IMG/VR virus record: IMGVR_UViG_3300044568_004272
Span: 1 to 46,987 of that record
Source of the DNA: a virus
Length of the DNA: 46,987 nt
Direction: 5' to 3' (one strand)
The notes under the pieces were generated by a model that saw only the letters and a list, made by a program, of their open reading frames with translations, made no database searches and had not been told where the DNA came from. A program made the translations under genes and the position numbers. The stretch's first letter is position 1. Each line of letters begins with the position of its first letter. This document shows, in pieces, positions 35,724 to 43,586 of this stretch.

Positions 35724-36968
35724 ATGACTGAAAACAAACCTAAACTTCTTTGGATTGGCGATATCGTCGCCATGACTGGCTTTGCACGAGTCACAGAAAA
35801 TGTACTGAGCCGCCTGAAGGATCGATATGAAATTCATGTGCTTGGTTGTAACTGGCACGGTGACTACACGCCGTTGCAAGATGAGTACCGCATGTATCCA
35901 GCCTCCAATCGGTTCCAGCAGGCGCCCTTTGGAGAAGATCGAATTCGCGAAATTGTTGAGTTGGTTAAGCCAGATGTTGTCTTTACGATTAACGACAGCT
36001 GGATCATTAACGAACAATGGAAGCGCATTGCTGATTTAAGGGAATCGCTCAACTTCAAGTTCGTGGGCTACTACCCCATGGATTCGTATGAGTGGTATGC
36101 AGCTCTCCTGGATACACTCAATGATTGGGATGCTGCAATCTGTTACACGGAATTTGGTGCAAACGAAACAATTCGTGCAGGTGCCAAGGTGCCGATTACT
36201 GTTATTCCCCATGGCATGACGCCTAAACAGTTTTATCCCGTTGATAAGAAAAAAGCGCGGAAAGAACTGGGGCTGGAAGAAGACGATTTCATTGTGTTCA
36301 ATGGCAATCGAAATCAATTCCGTAAACGGCAAGACATTACAATCAGCGCCTTTGCCAAGTTTGCGGTCGGTCGCCCGAACGCCAAGCTTTACATGCACAT
36401 GGGGATGAAGGACCAGGGATGGGACATCATGCCGCTGTTTGCACGGGAGATGGCACGTCAAGGGTTGGATCCCAACAACCGCATCATCATGACTTCGCCG
36501 CACCCGCATCCCCCCTCGGTGCCGGTGGAGCTGCTCAATACCATCTATAACGTTGCCGACGTAGGTGTTAATACCTGCAAAGGTGAGGGCTGGGGGCTTG
36601 TGAATTTTGAACATGCCGCCTGTCGTGTGGCCCAGGTGGTGCCTGATCACACGTCTTGTAAGGAAATTTTTGAAGGCGCTGGCCTCTTGATTCGTTCTCT
36701 CCATGCTGATGTGGATACAAACTTTGGTCGTATCATGCCGTGCCCCGATGACAACCATCTGGCTGAGCTGCTTGCACAGCTGTATGAAGACCGTCAACTG
36801 CTCGATGAGACCGCACAGGCTTGTTATGAGCGTGTGACGGATCCCTGCTTCGATTGGGATACGGTTGCCGATCAATTTGACGACGTTTTCCAGGAGGTCA
36901 TTGCTAAGCGGGAGGAGGAGAAGCCGCAGATTGTCAAGCCAAAAGCTAGGAAAAAAGCAAAGAAGTAA
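35724..36968 (+). CDS. GT4-type glycosyltransferase (GT-B)
   Basis: 414 residues from ATG at 35724 (GCAAGTAATGACTG). The N-terminal domain has GDIVAMTGFARVTENVLSRL; the C-terminal domain has VIPHGMTPKQFYPVDK, FNGNRNQFRKRQDI, KLYMHMGMKDQGWD, and the donor-binding EGWGLVNFEHAACRVAQVVPD (E-x7-E variant). The C-terminus is a Lys-rich tail. Retaining glycosyltransferases of this type can modify DNA, virion or host glycans; the target is unknown. A strong terminator closes the unit (exonuclease, primase-helicase, speD, GT4). Confidence 0.88.
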   Translation: MTENKPKLLWIGDIVAMTGFARVTENVLSRLKDRYEIHVLGCNWHGDYTPLQDEYRMYPASNRFQQAPFGEDRIREIVELVKPDVVFTINDSWIINEQWKRIADLRESLNFKFVGYYPMDSYEWYAALLDTLNDWDAAICYTEFGANETIRAGAKVPITVIPHGMTPKQFYPVDKKKARKELGLEEDDFIVFNGNRNQFRKRQDITISAFAKFAVGRPNAKLYMHMGMKDQGWDIMPLFAREMARQGLDPNNRIIMTSPHPHPPSVPVELLNTIYNVADVGVNTCKGEGWGLVNFEHAACRVAQVVPDHTSCKEIFEGAGLLIRSLHADVDTNFGRIMPCPDDNHLAELLAQLYEDRQLLDETAQACYERVTDPCFDWDTVADQFDDVFQEVIAKREEEKPQIVKPKARKKAKK

Positions 36969-36982
36969 TTAAGTGTTACAAG

Positions 36983-37005
36983 GGCCCCAGAGATGGGGCT
37001 TTTTT
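36983..37005 (+). terminator. Rho-independent terminator
   Basis: GCCCC/GGGGC stem (extended by flanking bases) with a 6-nt loop, followed by TTTTTT, 15 nt after the GT4 stop codon. Confidence 0.9.
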
Positions 37006-37055
37006 GTGGCTGAGAAGTCTTGGTGTGAGACGCATCTGAGTTGATGGGATTACAC

Positions 37056-37231
37056 GAAAACAGGGAATAGCGTCCGTTTATTACTACCGTGAGCTAAATG
37101 ACATTGTTGGTAAGGGGTGTAATTGTTTCTAGGAATAAAGAGAAATATTAATTCCTGGAAAGCATGACACTTTTGATCAACAATGTCATTTACGTCTAAC
37201 TAAAGAAAAAATACCCCTATTCCCTGTTTTC
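37056..37231. repeat. Nested inverted repeat of 176 bp
   Basis: Three nested arms. 37056-37070 (GAAAACAGGGAATAG) pairs perfectly with 37217-37231 (15 bp). 37095-37109 (TAAATGACATTGTTG) pairs perfectly with 37178-37192 (15 bp). 37126-37136 (TTTCTAGGAAT) pairs with 37151-37161 (one G-T). It is non-coding and lies between the GT4 terminator and the HNH-like gene. Candidates are a cruciform (replication or resolution site), a long RNA hairpin, or a small mobile/intron-related element. Confidence 0.75.
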
Positions 37232-37270
37232 CTGCACGCTTGCTACCCTATACCTGGTTTCAATGACACA

Positions 37271-37606
37271 ATGGGCCGTCATCGCATGCCTCTGCCTTCC
37301 CTTTGGAGGCTTAACGAACTCTTTTGTTTGTCTGATCGCTATCCCAGTGGGCTGGAGTGGAAGATTGCTAAGGCTGGTTACAAGCCGGGAGATCAGGCTG
37401 GACGGAAGAACAAAGTCACTGGGTTCTATGTGGTGAGCGTCGATAACGCCACCTATCTGGCCCACCGCATTGTCCAGTACATGCGTACTGAAAAGGACTT
37501 AACGCACTGCACGGTTTCCCACGGTCCAGACAACTTGGAGCGGGATAACCGCAAAGAACTGCTCATCACCAAATCTCATTCTGCGTCTCGTTATTCCAAT
37601 GGCTAA
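37271..37606 (+). CDS. HNH-like protein, degenerate (111 aa)
   Basis: The arrangement SLWRLNELFCLSDRYPSGLEWK..., KNKVTGFYVVSVDNATYLAHRIVQYMRT, HCTVSHGPDNLERDNRKELLI matches phage HNH endonucleases of the type Y--HRI---L...vdH-dgn--dNr--NL. But the usual DH is replaced by SHGPDN and the NLRL stretch by RKELL. It is probably a decayed homing endonuclease or a repurposed DNA-binding protein. The end overlaps the next gene by 8 nt. Confidence 0.55.
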   Translation: MGRHRMPLPSLWRLNELFCLSDRYPSGLEWKIAKAGYKPGDQAGRKNKVTGFYVVSVDNATYLAHRIVQYMRTEKDLTHCTVSHGPDNLERDNRKELLITKSHSASRYSNG

Positions 37607-38261
37607 TCGTTATCGTTCCGTCAAGGATCCTGAGGTTGTTCGCGGTTTCCGCCACGTCAACGACATTGAAACGCTTTCCGCCCAAGAGCTGGAAGAACAT
37701 GGGTACTACATTGGTTTTCCTTGCCCTCACAACCATTTCATCCGTGATTCACAGAATCATTGGTGTTATTTCTGCGTCAAGAAAATTCTTTCCAACGTAT
37801 GTGGCTTTGATATCAACTACTTACACACCGACTACAAAATTAAGTACAAGCGTCTATGGTCCCAGCTTCAAATCGGTGATCGCGATGATTGCTGGGAGGT
37901 GAAGTCTGAGAGCATCTACACGCCAAAACGTGTATGCATGCCGTCTTACCGTTCGCTTTACAGCAAACAAAAATCAGAAGGTATTACGTTTCAAAAAGCG
38001 ATTTATCAATGTGCGTGGGGCGATATTGGAACGTCTGTCGTTACTCGGATCTGCGGCAATCCAAGGTGCGGCAATCCCTTGCACTTGGTTTCCAGCTGGA
38101 ATCGCCTCTACCCTCCATCATTCATCCATCCGTTTGAAATGGATTTTGTTCCTGAAAAGCTGATGCACTACAGCAGACGTAAAGGCGACCCGGACCTTGC
38201 TCATTCTTTGTTTAAAAACACAATTTCAAATCCTCTGGAGCACTTAGAAAACGACGAGTAG
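37599..38261 (+). CDS. HNH-type nuclease, Zn-binding (220 aa)
   Basis: The C-terminal CGNPRCGNPLHLVSS is the C-NP-C-NP-HL motif of a cyanophage/cyanobacterial HNH subgroup; a CPHNHFIRD...HWCYFCVKK knuckle (two Cys pairs with His) lies earlier and probably binds zinc. Regions LWSQLQIGDRDDCWE and CMPSYRSLY complete the fold. It is likely a free-standing endonuclease. The overlapping small HNH-like gene upstream may be its partner. Confidence 0.65.
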   Translation: MANRYRSVKDPEVVRGFRHVNDIETLSAQELEEHGYYIGFPCPHNHFIRDSQNHWCYFCVKKILSNVCGFDINYLHTDYKIKYKRLWSQLQIGDRDDCWEVKSESIYTPKRVCMPSYRSLYSKQKSEGITFQKAIYQCAWGDIGTSVVTRICGNPRCGNPLHLVSSWNRLYPPSFIHPFEMDFVPEKLMHYSRRKGDPDLAHSLFKNTISNPLEHLENDE

Positions 38262-38287
38262 AATGTAAGAAAAAGATTGCGATTATA

Positions 38288-39031
38288 ATGCGTACTTCGC
38301 AACAACAAAGACAAAGAACAAAGAATGATCCTCTTTTGCTTGGGTCATTTAGTCAGTTGTCGGTGCGAAAGTTAACTGGAACTTTGGGTCCAAAGAACCA
38401 GGTCATTGGGCGTGCTGATACAAACTTTATTTCTAACGGTGGTTTTGGCGGCGGCACTTACAATCACTGGTTTCAAATTGACTTAGTTTCTCCCGCTTGG
38501 ATCATCATTGCTAAAGGTGGTCCAAGGCCTCAATATATCAATGTTTCAACATACGATTTAAACCATAACCCAATAGAGGGGCGTTCTATTTTTGATCGCG
38601 ATAGCGTTTCAGAACAAGTTAACGGGGATATTTATTATCCCTATGTCGGGCACGTGATGAACAAACAGTCCGACTTGTACAACACATTTGATCCAGCGCG
38701 ACTAGACCGAGGCGACGATCGGTATTATCCTCTTGATGCCGGTTCGTATCTGATGTGTGTATCAACAACTCGAAACGAACCTTTGGCTTATGAAGTGGCA
38801 TTTGTTGTTGAATTCCCAACAACAATGTTTGAAATCCTCCTAGAGGATTATGCCTACTTATTATATGAAGACACGGAGGAAAGCTATGTAATTGCTGACA
38901 CGGTTAGTGATTATGTTGAGAACGATCTTCATACTCATTCATTATCAGATTGGGATGAAGCATGGCAGCGCGAACATCAACAAGGCGTTCCGTTCCCGGC
39001 AGTTCTTGTTCCCTTAGCAACCCAACCATGA
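38288..39031 (+). CDS. Virion/tail-associated protein (247 aa)
   Basis: The N-terminal half is beta-rich (GFGGGTYNHWFQIDLVSPAWIIIAKGGPRPQY). The C-terminal LLYEDTEESYVIADTVSDYVENDLHTHSLSDWDEAWQREHQQGVPFPA is a pattern I recall from cyanophage structural proteins that end with YLLLEDGS/HTHSLSEWQEAWQREH-like motifs. It was presumably acquired with the following set of small genes (39028-39790). Confidence 0.65.
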   Translation: MRTSQQQRQRTKNDPLLLGSFSQLSVRKLTGTLGPKNQVIGRADTNFISNGGFGGGTYNHWFQIDLVSPAWIIIAKGGPRPQYINVSTYDLNHNPIEGRSIFDRDSVSEQVNGDIYYPYVGHVMNKQSDLYNTFDPARLDRGDDRYYPLDAGSYLMCVSTTRNEPLAYEVAFVVEFPTTMFEILLEDYAYLLYEDTEESYVIADTVSDYVENDLHTHSLSDWDEAWQREHQQGVPFPAVLVPLATQP

Positions 39032-39153
39032 TTTCGCTCCTTCGGTTTTTGCGCTGTAAATTACAAAGAAAAAATAAAACAACACAAGAGCTTTTTCTTT
39101 TGTACTGCCAGGAAAATCCATGGGCGCCTGAATGTCGTTTATATGATCTTTGA
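39028..39153 (+). CDS. Small conserved cyanophage protein (41 aa)
   Basis: Start ATG at 39028 (CCCAACCATGA) overlaps the previous stop. MISLLRFLRCKLQRKNKTTQELFLLYCQENPWAPECRLYDL: the NPWAPECRLYD ending is a motif I recall from very small proteins next to structural genes in cyanophages. N-terminal hydrophobic-basic segment. Function unknown. Confidence 0.6.
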   Translation: MISLLRFLRCKLQRKNKTTQELFLLYCQENPWAPECRLYDL

Positions 39154-39158
39154 TTGAA

Positions 39159-39386
39159 ATGAGCACAGATGGGATTTCGTACGAGACGACGGAAGAGGAC
39201 TGGGAAGATTTTTTTGCCGACTGGGATTTACGTCAAGGTACGACTTATCCCGTGGATCATGACAACGAATGGTTGTGTGTGGCTAGCCAGCATGGCCGCA
39301 TCCAAATCGAACCGTCAAATCAACGATTGGATGAAACGCCGCAAAAACGGCAGAGCCCGCCGCCTGGATATGAATTTGACCGGTAA
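39159..39386 (+). CDS. Hypothetical acidic protein (75 aa)
   Basis: ATG at 39159 (TTGAAATGAGC) is preferred over the upstream TTG. Acidic N-terminal half (ETTEEDWEDFFADWDL) and a Pro-rich tail. It overlaps the next gene by about 50 nt; one of the two starts may be wrong. Confidence 0.5.
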   Translation: MSTDGISYETTEEDWEDFFADWDLRQGTTYPVDHDNEWLCVASQHGRIQIEPSNQRLDETPQKRQSPPPGYEFDR

Positions 39387-39606
39387 GACGGGAAATTTAA
39401 CGCAAGCCATTGCGATTCGTTTTACACGTCAAATGCAAACATGGATTCCTCCAGGAGATTCAGTTGCTTTTCGTTGTGAATCAGCAAAGGCAGATAAACA
39501 GTTTCGGGTGTGGAAACGCTGGTTTTTAAAACATGAGCCAGGACATTGGGTAATCGATGAAGAACATAAAGCATTTTTCTTTTATAGGGATAAAGATTTA
39601 AAATAA
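39331..39606 (+). CDS. Small basic protein (91 aa)
   Basis: Start uncertain: ATG 39331 (MKRRKNGRARRLDMNLTG) is chosen, with 39292 and 39370 as alternatives. The Arg/Lys-rich N-terminus is followed by RFTRQMQTWIPPGDSVAFRCESAKADKQFRVWKRWF and an aromatic C-terminus. Possibly a DNA- or RNA-binding protein. Confidence 0.5.
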   Translation: MKRRKNGRARRLDMNLTGKTGNLTQAIAIRFTRQMQTWIPPGDSVAFRCESAKADKQFRVWKRWFLKHEPGHWVIDEEHKAFFFYRDKDLK

Positions 39607-39625
39607 AAGAAACGGCATTATTATC

Positions 39626-39790
39626 ATGCACAAACTTAATGAGTACTTGGAAGTGGCCCTTGCCATTCACGCTGCTGCTTCTGCCATTACCGCATTAACG
39701 CCGACGCCGAAAGACGATACTCTTGTGCGGAAATTTTATCGGTTGATTGAAATTGCCGCCCTCGTCGTTGGCCGCGCCAAGCAACGCTAA
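39626..39790 (+). CDS. Small helical protein (54 aa), possible holin-like
   Basis: ATG at 39626 to TAA at 39788. Two helical segments: LEVALAIHAAASAITALTPTP and FYRLIEIAALVVGRAKQR. I recall similar proteins (a hydrophobic helix, TPTPKDD, then a second helix ending in basic residues) in cyanophages next to structural or lysis genes. The two-helix layout is holin-like, but no direct evidence is available. Confidence 0.5.
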   Translation: MHKLNEYLEVALAIHAAASAITALTPTPKDDTLVRKFYRLIEIAALVVGRAKQR

Positions 39791-39952
39791 TCAGTTGGGA
39801 AGAGCTTGGAACCAATAAACACATCCACCTTGTTCTTCCACCCAATCTCTAGTTGCATAAGCGTCATTCTTGTTGAGAGTGACGCATTTTTTTTCATCGC
39901 CTAATTCCCAACAAACATTGACCAGTATGTGGGGTTCTTTATATTTTTTCAC
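39791..39952 (-). CDS. Small protein coupled to endolysin (53 aa)
   Basis: GTG at 39952 overlaps the endolysin stop as GTGA, so the gene is probably translated by coupling. Sequence MKKYKEPHILVNVCWELGDEKK..., then AYATRDWVEEQGGCVYWFQALPN, contains three Cys and a Trp-rich C-terminus. It could be a lysis accessory or anti-holin; no signal peptide is apparent. Confidence 0.55.
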   Translation of the reverse strand: MKKYKEPHILVNVCWELGDEKKCVTLNKNDAYATRDWVEEQGGCVYWFQALPN

Positions 39953-41061
39953 TTTGCGACAAGAAGAGCCCACCCTGTGTTTTTGCCGTCGCATTCCCAA
40001 CGACGTAACCAATTTTTACGGCTGTATTGTACGCTTTTTCCGCGTTGAGCTTGATTGCTGACATATCCGCCATTAACCATGTCAGCTTCTCCGTTTGGAT
40101 CATTGAAAACAAACGTGGTTGGCGTGTAACCAATACAACAGCTCCAATGGCCGCCACCTGTGGGATAACCAATACTTCCTTTGTGTAACCAACCGACAGC
40201 AACGGGTCTGCCTGCGTTAATTTCATTTTCCAAAAGTGTTGCGTTTCCGTTGGTAATAAACTTGGCTTTAAGGCCCAGGGATGTTAATGCAGCAAGCTGT
40301 GCATTTTTGGCGGTTGTGTCTCCATATCGGCTGCGGATTTTGTTATATTCGTCATCGTTTTTTACTTTTCCGTAATATTTGGCAATCATTGCACATGTGG
40401 AGGAGAAACATTCCCGGTACCCTGTTTGCGATTGATTATCAAGTTGGTATTCATACGGGACGGTTAAGATTTTATTTTGTGTTGGCTCCGGCTTAATGGG
40501 CTCACTTGTCTTGGTTTCTCGGTCCATGATTTGAATGAGCTTTTTGCTGTAGTCGGGATCCGTTGCATACCCTTCTTTTACCAATAGCTCAGCGCATTCA
40601 TTTCTGCTTGTGGCACGATTAACGCCTTTGTATTTACCAAAGTCTTTGTACCAACGATCAACTAAATAACAAACACAGGAATAAAGATCAGGAAAATCAA
40701 TGAAACCGTCTTTGATGGTGATCCATTTTCCGTTTATGAATTCTTGGGTGTTGACGCTGGTTCCAGACCCTTTTAAACCAAAGAAATTATTTACTCCTGA
40801 GGTGTGTTTGCCCCAGCTGCTTTCTAGTGCCCACTGGGCCGCAACACATTCTGGGTATTTGGCCCCGGCTTCTTTGGCGGCACTGATCAAACCTTCCCAT
40901 GTGTTGGGATACGGTTGCGTAGTGGCTTGTTCGTTTCTGTATTGTTTGGCGAACTCGGCCAGTGTGTTTGGCGGTGTGTTTTGCTCAAGCCAATCCCAGG
41001 CTTTTAATTGATGTGGTAGTTCGTTATAGTATCTTGCCGCATCTTTTAAACGTATTGTCAT
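39949..41061 (-). CDS. Two-domain endolysin: glucosaminidase + C39-like peptidase
   Basis: 370 residues. Residues 50-180 form a glucosaminidase domain (ISAAKEAGAKYPECVAAQWALESSWGKH with catalytic E80, then NFFGLKG and NRATSRNECAELLVKEGYATDPDY). Residues 200-370 form a C39-like cysteine peptidase: ECFSST with C218, GGHWSC with H305, and NDPNG with D321. N-terminal residues 1-45 (RLKDAARYYNELPHQLKAWDWLE) may bind the cell wall or target the enzyme. It should cut both glycan and peptide bonds of host peptidoglycan. Confidence 0.85.
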   Translation of the reverse strand: MTIRLKDAARYYNELPHQLKAWDWLEQNTPPNTLAEFAKQYRNEQATTQPYPNTWEGLISAAKEAGAKYPECVAAQWALESSWGKHTSGVNNFFGLKGSGTSVNTQEFINGKWITIKDGFIDFPDLYSCVCYLVDRWYKDFGKYKGVNRATSRNECAELLVKEGYATDPDYSKKLIQIMDRETKTSEPIKPEPTQNKILTVPYEYQLDNQSQTGYRECFSSTCAMIAKYYGKVKNDDEYNKIRSRYGDTTAKNAQLAALTSLGLKAKFITNGNATLLENEINAGRPVAVGWLHKGSIGYPTGGGHWSCCIGYTPTTFVFNDPNGEADMVNGGYVSNQAQRGKSVQYSRKNWLRRWECDGKNTGWALLVAK

Positions 41062-41078
41062 TTTAGATGCCTCGTTGT

Positions 41079-43571
41079 TTACGTTAGATAATATTGATAA
41101 ACAGCTGGGACAACAGTTGCAGAAGAAGTACTATCAACAATGTATAAAATACTGCCGTAATATCCAACGCAGACTCCAGCAGAACTGGTTGTTTGCAAAA
41201 GAACGCTCAATGACTTACTTTCGTATGCTGCAGTACTTATATCCCATGCAGTAGAACATGAGTATTGATAAACGGTATCGTTTATATTTCCAACAATATA
41301 AAACTTGGTGCCGTCATCTTTAAAAAATAATCCTAATGGAGTAGTTTCTTGTGTTGCAACACTAAATGATTTACTGTCATACGATGCTGTACTTACATCC
41401 CATGCAGTGGAACATGAGTATTGATATATGGTATCGTTTGCAACGCCAACAATATAAAACTTAGTGCCGTCATCTTTGAAAAATAATCCACTTGGATTAG
41501 TTTCTTGCGTTGTAACACTGAATGATTTATTGTCATATGATGCCGTACTTACATCCCATGCCGTAGAACAAGAGTATTGATATACAGTATCGGTTGCGTT
41601 GCCGACTATATAAAATTTAGTGCCATCGTCTTTAAAAAATGCTCCATTTGGAGTAGTGTCTTGCAAGCCAACCCGTGCCCTAGCAAAAGCGCCACTAGCT
41701 GTTTTATTAAAGAAAGCTGTGGTTACATCCCAGGGATTGCTGCAGTCGTATTGAAAAACTGAATCATTTGCGTTACCAGTAACATAAAAACGCGTGCCAT
41801 CTGGTTTAAATGTAATATCTTGTGGAGATGTGTCTTGCAACGCCGCATTCATATTTTTAGCAGTAAAGCCAGCGTTTACGATATCCCAGGCTAGGGGAAG
41901 GTCATACTGCCAAACGGTATCGTTTGTTTGACCAACAATATATAACCTTGTGCCATCAGATTTAAACGCCAATCCATGCCCAGTAACTTCTTGTGCACTA
42001 ACACTAAATGACTTGCTGTCATACGATGCAGTACTTACATCCCATGCTGTAGAACATGAGTATTGATAAATGGCGTCCGATGTAAAACCTAACATGTAAA
42101 ATGTAGTGCCATCATTTTTGAAAACTACTGAACTTGAACTTCCATCTTGTCCACCAACACTAAATGACTTGCTGTCATACGATGCAGTACTTACATCCCA
42201 TGCGGTAGAACATGAGTATTGATAAATGGCATCAGTTGTGTTGCCAATTACATAAAACTTAGTGCCGTCAGGTTTAAAGAATAATCCTGTTGGAGTACTT
42301 TCTTGCGTATTAACACTGAATGATTTATTGTCATACGATGCAGTACTGATATCCCATGCAGTAGAACATGCGTACTGAAAAACCGAATCACTTGTAGTTC
42401 CAACAATATAAAACTTAGTGCCATCATCTTTGAAAAATAATGCTTGCGGATTTGTTTCTTGTGTTTGGACACTAAATGATTTACTGTCATACGATGCAGT
42501 ACTGACATCCCACGCAGTAGAACATGAGTATTGATAGACGGTATCGTTTGTTTGTCCAACAATATAAAACTTGGTCCCATCATCCTTAAAATGCACATCG
42601 GTTGAAAGACCTTCTTGTCCACCAATATAAAACCCACTTCCCGCTTGGTTGTTTGTGCTTACATCCCAAGCTGTAGATAAAGTGAATTCATAGACCCTGT
42701 TATTGGTAGTACCAATTACATATAACTTGGTGCCATCAGATTTAAAACAAAGGCCTGTTGGTGTGCCTTCAAATAAAACCCTGCAGAGTTTACTATCGTA
42801 AGACCCAGTGCTTACATCCCATGCTGTAGAACATGAGTATTGATAGACGGTATCGGTTGCACTGCCTATAATATAAAACTTAGTGCCATCATCCTTAAAA
42901 AATAATCCCTGTGGACTAGTTTCTTGCGTTGCAACACTAAACGATTTACTGTCATACGATGCAGTACTCACATCCCATGCAGTGGAACAGGAGTATTGAT
43001 ATACGGTATCGTTTGTAGTGCCGACAATATAAAACTTAGTACCGTCATCTTTGAAAAATAATCCATTTGGCCCAGTCTCTTGCGCATTAATACTAAATGA
43101 TTTACTGTCATAAGATGCTGTACTTACATCCCATGCTGTATAACAAGAATATTGATAGACGGTATCGTTGGTACTGCCAATAATATAAAACTTAGTACCG
43201 TCATCTTTGAAAAATAATCCATTTGGATTACTTTCTTGCGTATTAACACTGAATGACTTGCTATCATACGATGCAGTACTTACATCCCATGCAGTAGAAC
43301 AAGAGTATTGATAGATGGTATCGTTTGTAGTGCCAACAGTATAAAACTTAGTTCCATCAGTACTGAATTGAACGTCTTGAAAAGCAGTTTCTGATAATCC
43401 AAGCGGCCATTGCTTATTCGTGTAATACCCCTTGTCCACTTCCCAGGGTAGTCCAGTCCACTCGCCATCCCGGGTGAATTGCCCTTGGTCATAAATCTCC
43501 CACATCCCAGGTTTACCCGAGGAGATTTGGCCGTAACCAACAGGTTTTTTACCGATGTAATTACCTTTCAT
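41079..43571 (-). CDS. Tail fibre with about 15 beta-propeller-like repeats
   Basis: 830 residues. The N-terminal segment (GKKPVGYGQISSGKPGMWEIYDQGQFTRDGEWTGLPWEV) resembles the attachment domain of phage fibres. Then 14 regular and one degenerate copy of a 52-residue unit follow: FFKDDGTKFYIVG-TNDTVYQYSCSTAWDVSTASYD then SKSFSVQTQE. The DGTKFY turn and Trp-Asp motif suggest beta-propeller blades (two 7-bladed propellers would use 14). It probably binds host surface polysaccharide. It is paralogous to the upstream gene at 43587-44960, and the repeats are conserved at DNA level. Confidence 0.8.
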   Translation of the reverse strand: MKGNYIGKKPVGYGQISSGKPGMWEIYDQGQFTRDGEWTGLPWEVDKGYYTNKQWPLGLSETAFQDVQFSTDGTKFYTVGTTNDTIYQYSCSTAWDVSTASYDSKSFSVNTQESNPNGLFFKDDGTKFYIIGSTNDTVYQYSCYTAWDVSTASYDSKSFSINAQETGPNGLFFKDDGTKFYIVGTTNDTVYQYSCSTAWDVSTASYDSKSFSVATQETSPQGLFFKDDGTKFYIIGSATDTVYQYSCSTAWDVSTGSYDSKLCRVLFEGTPTGLCFKSDGTKLYVIGTTNNRVYEFTLSTAWDVSTNNQAGSGFYIGGQEGLSTDVHFKDDGTKFYIVGQTNDTVYQYSCSTAWDVSTASYDSKSFSVQTQETNPQALFFKDDGTKFYIVGTTSDSVFQYACSTAWDISTASYDNKSFSVNTQESTPTGLFFKPDGTKFYVIGNTTDAIYQYSCSTAWDVSTASYDSKSFSVGGQDGSSSSVVFKNDGTTFYMLGFTSDAIYQYSCSTAWDVSTASYDSKSFSVSAQEVTGHGLAFKSDGTRLYIVGQTNDTVWQYDLPLAWDIVNAGFTAKNMNAALQDTSPQDITFKPDGTRFYVTGNANDSVFQYDCSNPWDVTTAFFNKTASGAFARARVGLQDTTPNGAFFKDDGTKFYIVGNATDTVYQYSCSTAWDVSTASYDNKSFSVTTQETNPSGLFFKDDGTKFYIVGVANDTIYQYSCSTAWDVSTASYDSKSFSVATQETTPLGLFFKDDGTKFYIVGNINDTVYQYSCSTAWDISTAAYESKSLSVLLQTTSSAGVCVGYYGSILYIVDSTSSATVVPAVYQYYLT

Positions 43572-43586
43572 CTTTTTATTTTTTCC

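Noticed and set aside
36036-36875. 279-residue open frame on the minus strand
   Set aside because: It is antisense to the well-supported GT4 gene (35724-36968), shows no motif and has shadow-like composition.
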